Shown here: positions 44,432 through 53,002 of the stretch, in pieces
How positions within the stretch are numbered: the stretch's first letter is position 1
How the letters are laid out: each line of letters opens with the position of its first letter
From: CAIYOL01 sp964494805
GTDB taxonomy: Bacteria; Planctomycetota; Phycisphaerae; Sedimentisphaerales; Anaerobacaceae
Assembly: GCA_964494805.1 (NCBI GenBank)
Contig: CAZBST010000003.1
Location: 186,001 to 250,000, forward strand
DNA: 64,000 nt
Direction: 5' to 3'
Notes under the pieces: model-generated
Database searches by the model: none
What the model was told of the DNA's origin: nothing
The model's input: the letters and a program-made list of their open reading frames with translations, nothing else
Made by a program: the position numbers and the translations under genes

Positions 44432-46309
44432 ATGGTCTGTTCACAAAATAAAATTCAAACCGTTTCGCTCAGCTTCGGTAATGGCTGGAGCGGCAGGGCA
44501 GTGTCCTCAGATACACAGGGGAGGCAGTTTCAGAAGGCGGATTGGATTAAATGTCTTTCAGAACCGCATCTGCTATTCGAGGATGTCGACAAAACTATCA
44601 AAATAGAAGGCCGAAATCGCGTCGCAGTAAAAAACCTCACAATCGCAGGAACCAGCCTGAAAGCAGTAATCAAACGGCACTGGCCTGAAAATGGTTTCTG
44701 TCAATTTTTTCGCTCGCTTCGGCCCGGCAAGGCCCTGCGAAATTTCAAAACCGCTCTCAAACTACATCACCTCGGGATTCCGGTAGCAGCCCCGCTTGCG
44801 GCCCTGCAGGAGAAATTCGGCCTCCTTACCCGCCAGAGCATTTACATAACCAGCTATCTCGAAGGAAGCTGTGACCTCCGCACCTTTTGCCGCCAGCATC
44901 TCTCAAACGAGTTTCAGTTGAGAAAGCATATTGCTAATCAGCTCGCCGAGATATTTGCCTCGCTTCATAAAAACGGCCTATGGCACAGGGACTCCAAGGC
45001 GACTAATTTTATCGTTTGCCAAGGTGCCGATGGTCAATACAAGGTATTGCTCACCGACGTTGACGGCATACAGTCGTATTTCCTGCGAAGCGGAAAAAGA
45101 AGAAACTGTCAATTTCGCGCTCTCTGGCAGCTCGCTGCCTCGCTTCTTTCCGTGCCTGCGGTCAATCGGACGGATTACCTTCGAACCTTTATGGCTTATA
45201 GTAATCTTACAGGCATTGAGCCTTCGCATCGCCGTGAAATTTTTCGCTGGCTCCTCCGTAAGGCCAAAGCTAAACAGATAAAAAACATTCTGATAATCAA
45301 GCCCAGCTCGCTGGGCGATATAGTCCTTGCTTTGCCGGCTCTTTCTGCCCTGCGAAGGAGCTTCCCTGAGGCAAAGATTAGCTGGTTTATCCGGCCGGAG
45401 TTCGCGCCGCTTCTTAAAGACCATCCTGACCTCTCTGAGATTATTCTCTTTGACCGCAGGTTTCTCGGTAAGGCTTGGTATAACCCACGCGCATTCGGCG
45501 CACTTATTTCGCTTATCTGGCGGCTGAATCGCAGTAAATTCGACGCTGTCCTCGACCTGCAGGGCCTTTTCCGCACCGCCGCCTTTGCGTGGCTCACCGG
45601 CTGCAGAAAGCGTTTCGGAATGGCAAACGCCCGTGAGCTCGGCCATATCTTTTATACCCATAAGATTGAGCAGGATAAAGACAGCATCCACCTTGTCGAT
45701 TATTATCTCAAAATTGTCCGGGTAGCCGGCGCTCACCAAACAGATGTGCAGTTTCCGCTGCCGATAGACCTTGATGCTGCTGGTGCGGTTAATAAGCTGC
45801 TGGCGGCGCAAAGCATTAAACTCAACGATTACGCCGTTTTTGTCCCTACCTCCGCCCGCGAGGACAAATGCTGGCCTACTGAACGCTTCGCTACTCTGGC
45901 GAATAAAGTCTCTAAACAGTTCGGCCTTTCTATAATCGCAACAGGTTCGGCTTATGAAAAGGCCGTTTTGGAAGAGTTGAGGAATCTTGCTTGCGTTCGC
46001 ATAGCGAATTTCGCAGGAGCTACTTCCATCAGCGAGCTGGTGGCCCTGTTGAAAGGCGCCAAGCTGGTGGTAAGCAATGATACCGGCCCAGGCCATATTG
46101 CCGCTGCTTTGGGCATACCTGTTGTTATGCTCTTCGGCCCAACCAATCCGGCAAGGGTGGCTCCTTACGGAAGACCCAAATGTGTGGTTGCGGTCGAACC
46201 AGACAGCAGGGGATTCAAGGCCGACAGCTACGACCCGAAACACGATATTAAAGCTGTAACGGTCGATGAGGTTTATCAAAAGGTGTGTGGGCAAATTGGG
46301 AGTAGTTAG
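44432..46309 (+). CDS. WaaP/Kdo-kinase-like domain fused to a GT9 heptosyltransferase
   Basis: The protein has 625 residues from the ATG at 44432 (TTG at 44393 would add 13). Residues about 60-260 are a lipopolysaccharide-kinase-like fold: AVIKRHWPE with the ATP lysine, LWHRDSKATNFIV with the catalytic HRD (H185-D187) and Asn, and TDVDGIQ as the metal motif (D209, D211). From about residue 283 a complete family 9 glycosyltransferase follows: KNILIIKPSSLGDIVLALPA, FDAVLDLQGLFRTA, and VVSNDTGPGHIAAALGIPVV. Normally these are separate LPS-core enzymes; here one polypeptide could both transfer heptose and phosphorylate the core. This supports an LPS-bearing outer membrane. Confidence 0.88.
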   Translation: MVCSQNKIQTVSLSFGNGWSGRAVSSDTQGRQFQKADWIKCLSEPHLLFEDVDKTIKIEGRNRVAVKNLTIAGTSLKAVIKRHWPENGFCQFFRSLRPGKALRNFKTALKLHHLGIPVAAPLAALQEKFGLLTRQSIYITSYLEGSCDLRTFCRQHLSNEFQLRKHIANQLAEIFASLHKNGLWHRDSKATNFIVCQGADGQYKVLLTDVDGIQSYFLRSGKRRNCQFRALWQLAASLLSVPAVNRTDYLRTFMAYSNLTGIEPSHRREIFRWLLRKAKAKQIKNILIIKPSSLGDIVLALPALSALRRSFPEAKISWFIRPEFAPLLKDHPDLSEIILFDRRFLGKAWYNPRAFGALISLIWRLNRSKFDAVLDLQGLFRTAAFAWLTGCRKRFGMANARELGHIFYTHKIEQDKDSIHLVDYYLKIVRVAGAHQTDVQFPLPIDLDAAGAVNKLLAAQSIKLNDYAVFVPTSAREDKCWPTERFATLANKVSKQFGLSIIATGSAYEKAVLEELRNLACVRIANFAGATSISELVALLKGAKLVVSNDTGPGHIAAALGIPVVMLFGPTNPARVAPYGRPKCVVAVEPDSRGFKADSYDPKHDIKAVTVDEVYQKVCGQIGSS

Positions 46310-46510
46310 TAACAGGCCCTTCGACAAGCTCAGGGCAATTTTACCCGCAGCATAGGCGGGAAAAATTGGCTTCGTTTGGGTTTGTTTTTTGAGCTTGGCC
46401 GTTTTAAGTTTTTGGTTATAAGTCATTGTAATTACTGCACTTACAAACATTTTTGGCATTTTGAAAATTGGGTTCGTTTTGAACGGTTAACCGTTTTAAG
46501 TTGTTCGTAT
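46310..46510. repeat. Planctomycete-type intergenic repeat with small hairpins
   Basis: Directly after the GT9 stop is gccct-ttcgacaagctc-agggc (46316-46336), then a cccgc/gcggg hairpin (46344-46360). Read on the minus strand the block translates as KKQTQTKPIFPAYAAG and IALSLSKG, a spurious peptide familiar from many planctomycete draft genomes, where this DNA recurs between genes. Only one copy is in the window, so its repeat nature rests on memory of other genomes. Confidence 0.45.
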
Positions 46511-46872
46511 TTCATAGTTGATAGAAAGCCTCCGTTGGGGTTTGCGCTCGCTGTATAAAAGGCGAGGTGAACACCACAAAAGAATCAAGTTATTAAGTCT
46601 TTTCTGACCCGGACCTGCTGGCCCCAAGACCATCGCCCTGCTGGGCGATATGGGACAGAATGCGTCCCTTCTATAATTGGATGAACTTGCGCGAATGATG
46701 CGAAAATTATGTTCGATTTTCTAGACCAGATTCTCGTAACTCGTTGTGAGAAAAGGAGCAAAAATTTTTTGAGAAAAATGGATTTTTACTTTTACCTACC
46801 TGCGCATTTGATTGATTTTACCTTTACCCTTTGGCTTTAATCACGATAATATTGTCTTATGAAAAAGCGGTT
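46511..46872. other. Intergenic region, no gene recognised
   Basis: AT-rich DNA between the repeat element and the cupin promoter. A small inverted motif (ccctgctgggcgatatggga region near 46640) is present but too weak to call. No open frame with a ribosome site was found. Confidence 0.4.
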
Positions 46873-46901
46873 TTCACATTCGCCAAAACAGACTGTATAA
46901 T
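46873..46901 (+). promoter_or_regulatory. Sigma70-type promoter of the cupin-like gene
   Basis: TTCACA (46873-46878), a 17-base spacer and a perfect TATAAT (46896-46901). Transcription would start near 46908, about 33 bases before the ATG at 46941, which has gggag seven bases upstream. Confidence 0.7.
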
Positions 46902-46940
46902 CACTGTTAGGTTTTATACTGTAAATGTGGGAGCATTAAT

Positions 46941-47447
46941 ATGAAGAGAGATATACTTGAAATTCCTTTAGAAGAAGTCAAACTCCACCTGCAAGAGAAT
47001 GAACGTCAAGACATCAAAATTGTCGCCCCTTCAATCCTAACCCAGGAGCTATTCGACATTTTGACGAAAAAAGGAAAAAAGCTCAAGCAAGAGGTTCCTC
47101 TTGATGGCAACCGGTGGACTCATTCTAACAAAACGGAAGCAAACAAACTTTGTGAGTCTTCAGACTTTAAATTAGACGGTAATGCAACTTTTACTATATC
47201 ATTTGTTAATGAAAAAGCAGACCAAGAGGAACATTATCATAAACTTCATACTGAGATATACTTTTCAGAACATTCCATCGGTGGGTATTACCGGCGTGTA
47301 GGTAATTCAGACAGATTCCATATCGACCTAACGAAGGGGGGCTTGGTTCTATTTGGTCCAAATATCGTGCATTATATGGAACTTAGTGGGCTAACCCTTG
47401 TTTTAGAATTACCAGCCGTGGATCGTGATAGATATGTCGATCAATAA
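46941..47447 (+). CDS. Cupin-like protein
   Basis: The protein has 168 residues. The second half looks like a small beta-barrel cupin: HYHKLHTEIYFSEHSIGG with the HxH...E pattern and GGLVLFGPNIVHYMELSG with the later His, a possible metal site. The N-terminal half is charged and not recognised. Function unknown; related folds are sugar isomerases, dioxygenases and sensors. It stands alone with its own promoter. Confidence 0.6.
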   Translation: MKRDILEIPLEEVKLHLQENERQDIKIVAPSILTQELFDILTKKGKKLKQEVPLDGNRWTHSNKTEANKLCESSDFKLDGNATFTISFVNEKADQEEHYHKLHTEIYFSEHSIGGYYRRVGNSDRFHIDLTKGGLVLFGPNIVHYMELSGLTLVLELPAVDRDRYVDQ

Positions 47448-47977
47448 AACGAGAACACAATCAGCCGCTTGATTGGAATGGCGGAATTTAGGAAAGGAAA
47501 GGCCCGCAGAAATAAATGAGTGTTCCTCTAACCTAGTTGCTGGTGCTGCCGGAGGCTGCGGTGAGAAATATCCCTCTTTCTTATTCTGGCTTTTTGTTTA
47601 ATCCCCTGTCAAATACGGAAAGGTTCTTATTTCTTACGTGAAGTGAACGTTTCTTTCTATATACAGTTCAGGGCACCAGTTTTGGTCCCCCCAAGTCCTG
47701 CCGATCAGAATTTTAGCCCATATCCCTGTTGCTTAGCTTAAAACCATGTTGCGCTTTCTGGCACATTTTTTTGTTGCATGTCAGGCTGCTGCGGTATATA
47801 CTGTGTGTCGCGGTTGTACCCTGATGTTTTGAGCAATAAGCGAAGGTTCTATGGCGTGCTCGCCGTTTGCGAGACGCCGACGGGGCTTGGCATTTTTAAC
47901 TGTCAAGTATATCTTTCCAGGGGTATATACAGAAAGCATAGAATATTATGTTAGCCCCTGTAACGGGAGGATGCACA
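47448..47977. other. Intergenic region upstream of the metalloprotease gene
   Basis: This holds one copy of a short direct repeat (47531-47559) and otherwise no open frame of note. The strong ribosome site gggagg at 47964-47969 belongs to the next gene. No clear promoter was found. Confidence 0.4.
47531..47559. repeat. Left copy of a direct repeat flanking the metalloprotease gene
   Basis: The core ttgctggtgctgccggaggc occurs here (47537-47556) and again at 49636-49655, about 2.1 kb apart in the same orientation. Both are preceded by accta and followed by Ygc. The segment between carries only the metalloprotease gene and its terminator. Confidence 0.7.
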
Positions 47978-49561
47978 ATGAAACAACATCGTATACCGCT
48001 CGCGATCATCTGTATTTGTCTCATAGCCCTGTTCATGGGCTACATAATCCCTTATTGCGGTAAGCCGAGGGATACGGCCAAGCTGCCTATTTGCTTCAGC
48101 CAGCCGGTTCAGAAGACTGTTTCTCGATTTAATGTCGTACGGATCGATGTCCACCCGGGTTCGTGTGCTGCTCCTCCGGCGACTTCTCCCAATGGTGACG
48201 ACGCGGTGGTGTTCCTGCAGGAACCCTTTTCGATCCGGGTTACGGTGTCGATGGCGTCTCCCGCATCAGGACGAACAGTGAGGATCGCGGTGGGCACTGA
48301 CGAGAACGGTGCGCGGGGGAGGACGGTGTCGATCGATCCAGCGGCCGAAGGGGAAATCTCCCTGTGCGAAGAAGGGTTTACGATAGCATGGCCCGGGATC
48401 GCTCAAATCCAGATCGAAACCTTCGAGTCGGGGGAATGGAAGGACAGAAGGGAGTACGAAGTTGCGGTCGTTCCTCGCGACTGTGTCGATGTCGTGCTTT
48501 TCCCCCGGAATGGACACCCATCCCGGAGAGTGGCCAGTTCCGTAAACCTTGGCGGTACCTATCGGCTGTACCTTGGAGCATACGCAGTGAACGGCACTGA
48601 CCAGCCACGGACGCTGAGCCAGGACATCCGGGGGCTTCTGGCGGCGTCGGGCAGCGGCAGCGAGGACTGGAGCGCGACGCTGCCCCAGCCGTTCACGGTC
48701 GCCCCGTTTTCGGTCAGTCCCGTTCACCGCTTTTCCGTGGACGTGCGGGACACGTCGCCCCTCTGGGATACGGTCATGAACGATATGGTTCTCATGCTCG
48801 GGTACACCGTCGGCGGCGAGTCGCCATCACCCCATGAAACGTACATTTGCAGTCCGTACAAATTGCTCGGCTGGAAGGCGATGAAGGGGATAGCGGCAAA
48901 AGTGGTCTTTGTCGGCAATTATAATATGACAGAGCGCATCAATATAATGTATGCCTTGGTCTCCGGTGCGAGCGGCTACTTGCAGACCGCAGGCATCACC
49001 TTGAATAATCTGAGCTACGGCTATTCGGGCGAAGAGGTCGGCATGTCGCCCGAGGATATCGATCAATTCAAGAGCATGGACTTGGGCGATGTAGACACGC
49101 AGGTGCGGATGACGTCGTTTCAGCCTCCCAAGAGCTTCGAGACCTTGACGCTCTATGTCGTCGAACAACTTCATGGATCGGCTGGTTTCGTCGGCAGATA
49201 TGTCGGGGGCGGCTCGAGTTCGTCCGATCCATTGACGCCGTTCCGCTGTCCCATTATCAGCGTTGCGCCGGGCACACTTGCCGACGCCACGGTCAGCACA
49301 CTGCCGACACTCTATCATCTGGGGAACCAGGCCGACGAATTTTTTCGTAGGAGAAACTGGATCAGCTTCGTCGCAGCGCACGAGATCGGCCACGCGCTCG
49401 GGTTGAGTCATACGGATGAGGACACATGCTCAGACCTGGATACGGCCAACCCAGCAGACAAACTAAACCTGATGAACGCATTTAGTTTCAGCTATAGCTG
49501 GTGGCTCACGCAGTGCCAAAAAGAAAAGATCGAGAATCATCCTGAATTTTATACCTACTAA
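47978..49561 (+). CDS. Exported metzincin-like zinc metalloprotease
   Basis: The protein has 527 residues from the ATG at 47978, chosen because gggagg lies eight bases upstream; the ATG at 47948 lacks this. A signal or anchor helix (IPLAIICICLIALFMGYIIP) is followed by a long beta-rich region without known family. Near the C-terminus is the zinc motif HEIGHALGLSH (H468, E469, H472, H478), the HExxHxxGxxH of metzincins, with NLMNAFSF as a possible Met-turn. Its third codon positions are visibly richer in G and C than in the neighbours, suggesting acquisition. Substrate unknown. A terminator follows. Confidence 0.75.
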   Translation: MKQHRIPLAIICICLIALFMGYIIPYCGKPRDTAKLPICFSQPVQKTVSRFNVVRIDVHPGSCAAPPATSPNGDDAVVFLQEPFSIRVTVSMASPASGRTVRIAVGTDENGARGRTVSIDPAAEGEISLCEEGFTIAWPGIAQIQIETFESGEWKDRREYEVAVVPRDCVDVVLFPRNGHPSRRVASSVNLGGTYRLYLGAYAVNGTDQPRTLSQDIRGLLAASGSGSEDWSATLPQPFTVAPFSVSPVHRFSVDVRDTSPLWDTVMNDMVLMLGYTVGGESPSPHETYICSPYKLLGWKAMKGIAAKVVFVGNYNMTERINIMYALVSGASGYLQTAGITLNNLSYGYSGEEVGMSPEDIDQFKSMDLGDVDTQVRMTSFQPPKSFETLTLYVVEQLHGSAGFVGRYVGGGSSSSDPLTPFRCPIISVAPGTLADATVSTLPTLYHLGNQADEFFRRRNWISFVAAHEIGHALGLSHTDEDTCSDLDTANPADKLNLMNAFSFSYSWWLTQCQKEKIENHPEFYTY

Positions 49562-49599
49562 TAACAGGGTAAGGAAAAAAATAAGAAAAAAGTTGCTTA

Positions 49600-49628
49600 C
49601 CCCGCTCAAGCGCCGCGGGGGCTTTTTT
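49600..49628 (+). terminator. Rho-independent terminator of the metalloprotease gene
   Basis: The arms ccccgc (49600-49605) and gcgggg (49615-49620) enclose a nine-base loop and are followed by gc and six T (49623-49628). It lies about 40 bases after the stop codon. Confidence 0.8.
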
Positions 49629-49733
49629 ACCTAAATTGCTGGTGCTGCCGGAGGCCGCAACGAGGAAACGAACAGTAAGTATGCCGAAGGCATAAGAGTA
49701 AAACGGTATCCGAGCAGAAGGCAGCACAAGCAA
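49629..49733. repeat. Direct-repeat copy inside a hairpin-forming element
   Basis: ttgctggtgctgcc (49636-49649) is matched 70 bases later by ggcagcacaagcaa (49720-49733), an inverted repeat with 13 of 14 bases paired. A smaller hairpin tatgcc-gaa-ggcata (49680-49694) is nested inside. The left arm is the same sequence as the direct repeat at 47531. The element fills the space between the convergent metalloprotease and ileS genes. It could be a REP/MITE-like element. Confidence 0.6.
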
Positions 49734-49757
49734 ACAACCCAACATAAAATTGTGGGG

Positions 49758-52601
49758 TTAACTAATCACAGAAATACATCTTTCACAAATATCGGGGTAT
49801 TTGCTGTTTCCGCCGACGGAGGGCCAATAGTTCCAGCATCGCTGGCATTTTTGATATTTGCTCTTCTCGGCGGAGACGGTCGTTTCAGCTGCGCCTTTTT
49901 CGAGTTTGACTTCGCTGACAATGCAAAGGGCGGCAAAATTTTTCAAGCCGAATTGCTCGATAGCAGCCGCATCATCGTTATTACAGCGGATAGTAACGCT
50001 GGATTCCTGATTGCTGCCGATGATTTTATCCTTGCGAAGCGGCTCAAGAGTAACAAGCACTTTATCGCGCAGCTCCATCAATTTCTGCCATTTTTGCTCT
50101 TGGCTCTTCAAGTCAATTGAATTGTCAACTTTCGGCATTTGGGCAAGATGAATGCTGTCGGTGCCGGAGGATTTGAACTTCATCGTTTCCCAGACTTCTT
50201 CGGCGGTGTGCACGAGGATTGGAGCGAGCATACGGATAAGGGAATCGAGGATATTGGCCATAGCGGTCTGAGCGCTACGGCGGGAGGGGCTATCGGCGGC
50301 GTCGCAATACATCCTGTCCTTGAGCAAATCCATATAGATACTGCTCATCTCGACGGCGCAGAAGTTATGGATAAGGGTAAAGACCCTGTGAAAGACAAAG
50401 TTTTCGTAGGCGTCTGTAACGCCGGCTATCAGCTTCTGCAATTGCTGCATCGCCCATTTGTCGATTTCGAACATACCATTATAGCTAACAGCATTCTTAT
50501 TTGGATCGAAGTCGTCGATATTGCCGAGCAGGTATCGCAGGGTATTTCTGATTTTTCTGTAGGCGTCCTGGATTCGGCCAATCAGCTCATCGTTGCAGCG
50601 GATGTCTTCCTGATAATTTACGCTGGCCACCCACAAGCGCAAGATGTCGGAGCCGTATTTTGCTATTTCATCCTGGGCATTAACGTAATTACCAAGTGAC
50701 TTGGACTGTTTTCTGCCTTGTTCGTCGACGGTAAAACCGTGCGTTAGAACACTCTTAAATGGCGCTTTGCCGATTGCGCCGAGGGCCGGAAGAAGTGATA
50801 GCTGGAACCAGCCGCGATGCTGGTCGGAGCCTTCGAGATAGAGGTCAACCGGCACGGGCCAGTCCCTTTTCTCGGCTGCGCTATACCAGCTGCAGCCGGA
50901 CTCGAACCAGACATCGAAGATATTCTCTTCCTTCTGCAAATCATCGAAACTGAAACCGGCCGGCAATTTGAAATCTTCGCCCAAGAGCTGCCGGGGTGAA
51001 TCGGTGAACCAGCAGTCCGAGCCTTTCTCGCCGATGCGTTTAGCTACCGCCAGGACGGATTCTTTGGTCAACAGGGCCTGTCCTGCGGAATTCACAAAGA
51101 CCGGAATCGGCAGTCCCCAGCTTCGCTGCCTGCTGATGCACCAGTCAGGCCTGGACTCGAGCATTCCCTCAATCCGCTTCTGGCCCCAAGTGGGTATCCA
51201 TCGGACATTGCGGACACTTTCTAACGCTAAATCCCGCAAACTTTTACCGGTAGGGGGCAATTGCTTATCGACGCTGATAAACCATTGCTCCGTCGCCCTG
51301 AATATGACCGGGCCTTTGCTTCGCCAGCAGTGCGGGTAGCTGTGCGTAACTTCGCCCTGAGCGAAAAGCAGTCCTTTTTTCTGCAGGTCGTTATTTACAA
51401 GGGTATCTACCTCCAAGACATTTCGTCCCCGCAGCCACTGCGGCACAGTATCATCGTAGCAGCCGTTGTCTAACACCGGCGAATATACTGCTAATCCGCA
51501 TTTCTGTCCTGACATATAATCCTCAAGGCCGTGGCCTGGGGCGATGTGGACAAGGCCGGTACCGTCTTCGGTAGTAACGTAGTCGGCAAGAATGACCAAG
51601 AAAGCATCTTTGTCTGTCGGATTATTCTCCACAAACGGATGCGCATAACGCAGGCCTTGGAGCTCGGCGCCTTTGACGGACTTATCACTAACGCTGTAAC
51701 TGCCTTCTTTCAGCTGGCCTGCCGCTATTACGGCCTCAAGTCGCTCAGCGCACAATATCGATACGAATTTGTCTCCATTTTGCTCGTAGCTTATGGCTTT
51801 GTATTCGAGATTAGGATGAACCGCTACGGCGAGATTGGCTGCGAGCGTCCAGGGGGTTGTCGTCCAAATCATAAAACAAACTTTGGCGTTACTATCTTTG
51901 ACCAGACCGAGTTCTACTAATTTTTCGATGCTATCTTTGGCAACCGGAAAATTAACAAAGATGCTCGGTGACGAAATATCTTTATATTCCAGCTCGGCCT
52001 CAGCAAGAGCTGTTTCGCACTCAATCGACCAGTGGATAGGTTTTAACTGTTTGTAAACCAAGCCCTTATCAACTAATTCTGCAAATACTTCCAAAATCCC
52101 TGCTTCATACGCCGGCGTGAACGTAAGATAGGGATTTTCAAAATCGCCGAAGACACCAAGCTCCTGAAATTGTTTGCTCTGGATTTTGACGAACTTACTC
52201 GCATATTGTTTGCAGAGCTTGCGGATTTCGATTTTATCCATATCCTTGGCTTTTTCGCCAAGCTCGGTAAAGACCTTTGCCTCGATGGGCAAGCCGTGAC
52301 AATCCCAGCCGGGGATATAAGGGGCGTCGAAGCCGGCCATAGTCTCGAACTTGACGACAAAATCCTTGAGGACCTTGTTTATAACGTGCCCCATATGAAT
52401 ATCGCCGTTGGCATAAGGCGGCCCATCGTGCAGGGTGTATAAAGAGGCGCCGCTTCGGGCTTTTCTTGTCTGGGCGTAAATATTCATCTTTGCCCACTGC
52501 CTGCGCAGTTGCGGCTCACGCTGGGTGAGATTGGCCTTCATCGAAAAGCTGGTTTTGGGCAAATTCAGTGTATCACGATAAGCTTTTTTGTTCTCAGACA
52601 T
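49758..52601 (-). CDS. ileS: Isoleucine--tRNA ligase
   Basis: This is a class I aminoacyl-tRNA synthetase that charges tRNA-Ile and edits mis-activated valine. The 947 residues are the normal bacterial length. Seen are the HIGH-type motif PYANGDIHMGHVINK, the editing domain (TTTPWTLAANLAVAVHP), WFxSGCSW, the KMSKS-type loop GRKQSKSLGNYV, and the C-terminal zinc finger CQRCWNYW with CERC. A gagga ribosome site precedes the ATG. Upstream on the same strand lie a promoter, an Ile-rich leader ORF and a terminator hairpin, so expression is probably set by attenuation. Confidence 0.98.
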   Translation of the reverse strand: MSENKKAYRDTLNLPKTSFSMKANLTQREPQLRRQWAKMNIYAQTRKARSGASLYTLHDGPPYANGDIHMGHVINKVLKDFVVKFETMAGFDAPYIPGWDCHGLPIEAKVFTELGEKAKDMDKIEIRKLCKQYASKFVKIQSKQFQELGVFGDFENPYLTFTPAYEAGILEVFAELVDKGLVYKQLKPIHWSIECETALAEAELEYKDISSPSIFVNFPVAKDSIEKLVELGLVKDSNAKVCFMIWTTTPWTLAANLAVAVHPNLEYKAISYEQNGDKFVSILCAERLEAVIAAGQLKEGSYSVSDKSVKGAELQGLRYAHPFVENNPTDKDAFLVILADYVTTEDGTGLVHIAPGHGLEDYMSGQKCGLAVYSPVLDNGCYDDTVPQWLRGRNVLEVDTLVNNDLQKKGLLFAQGEVTHSYPHCWRSKGPVIFRATEQWFISVDKQLPPTGKSLRDLALESVRNVRWIPTWGQKRIEGMLESRPDWCISRQRSWGLPIPVFVNSAGQALLTKESVLAVAKRIGEKGSDCWFTDSPRQLLGEDFKLPAGFSFDDLQKEENIFDVWFESGCSWYSAAEKRDWPVPVDLYLEGSDQHRGWFQLSLLPALGAIGKAPFKSVLTHGFTVDEQGRKQSKSLGNYVNAQDEIAKYGSDILRLWVASVNYQEDIRCNDELIGRIQDAYRKIRNTLRYLLGNIDDFDPNKNAVSYNGMFEIDKWAMQQLQKLIAGVTDAYENFVFHRVFTLIHNFCAVEMSSIYMDLLKDRMYCDAADSPSRRSAQTAMANILDSLIRMLAPILVHTAEEVWETMKFKSSGTDSIHLAQMPKVDNSIDLKSQEQKWQKLMELRDKVLVTLEPLRKDKIIGSNQESSVTIRCNNDDAAAIEQFGLKNFAALCIVSEVKLEKGAAETTVSAEKSKYQKCQRCWNYWPSVGGNSKYPDICERCISVIS

Positions 52602-52692
52602 TTAACAAATCCTCAAAAATCCCAAACGACGTATAATAAACACTCCCGTAATTACTGTCAACATTCGCAGTTATATACCAGATTGCCGAGAC

Positions 52693-52733
52693 AAAAAAAG
52701 GCCTTCCAGAGCCGGCTGCTCTGGAAGGCCTTT
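52693..52733 (-). terminator. Attenuator terminator in the ileS leader
   Basis: The plus-strand arms 52697-52712 and 52718-52733 pair over 16 bases (aggccttccagagc with its complement) around a five-base loop. On the minus strand the stem is followed by seven T (52693-52699), so it terminates transcripts coming from the leader promoter, 91 bases before the ileS start. On the plus strand only a short ttt-ag follows, so it does not serve that direction. The left arm and loop can instead pair with the end of the leader ORF. Confidence 0.9.
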
Positions 52734-52754
52734 AGTACACAAAATATAGCTTTC

Positions 52755-52817
52755 TCAGGGCAGCTTAAGCTTGTCCTCTATAATTATGATAATCGCAATG
52801 TTTATAATGCTGTTCAT
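52755..52817 (-). CDS. Isoleucine-rich leader peptide of ileS
   Basis: This is a 20-codon ORF: MNSIINIAIIIIIEDKLKLP, ending in TGA. Eight of the 20 residues are Ile, five consecutively, with ATT, ATC and ATA codons. A gagag ribosome site lies five bases before the ATG. It begins about 20-25 bases after the predicted transcription start and ends 22 bases before the terminator stem. The bases over its last codons and stop (GCTGCCCTG, 52756-52764) can pair with CAGAGCAGC in the terminator's left arm and loop (52715-52723), with one mismatch in the middle. Stalling on scarce Ile-tRNA would leave this antiterminator free to form and let ileS be read. It is too short for ordinary gene finding. Confidence 0.8.
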   Translation of the reverse strand: MNSIINIAIIIIIEDKLKLP

Positions 52818-52846
52818 AGGTCTCTCGTATATTATTTAGCGTCTAA

Positions 52847-52875
52847 ATTATACTCTGTTTGTCGGCAAATATCAA
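52847..52875 (-). promoter_or_regulatory. Promoter of the ileS leader transcript
   Basis: On the minus strand TTGATA (52870-52875), a 17-base spacer and a perfect TATAAT (52847-52852). The predicted start is near 52840, 22 or so bases before the leader peptide ATG. Confidence 0.85.
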
Positions 52876-53002
52876 GCTCGGCTTTTTAAAAAATCGGCAT
52901 ACGGGTAAAATCTATAGCCGATTACCCTTTGTGTTATTATAATATATATTACTGACGATGAATTGTTAAGTGTATAAATGCCGCGGCTCTGGAGACATTG
53001 CT

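Noticed and set aside
44978..46459. 493-codon open frame on the minus strand
   Set aside because: It lies antisense to the kinase-GT9 gene, whose motifs are clear, and its start is inside the intergenic repeat. The translation has no fold-like pattern.
52601..52840. T-box riboswitch in front of ileS
   Set aside because: No T-box consensus or specifier-loop pattern is visible. The leader peptide with the terminator explains the region better.
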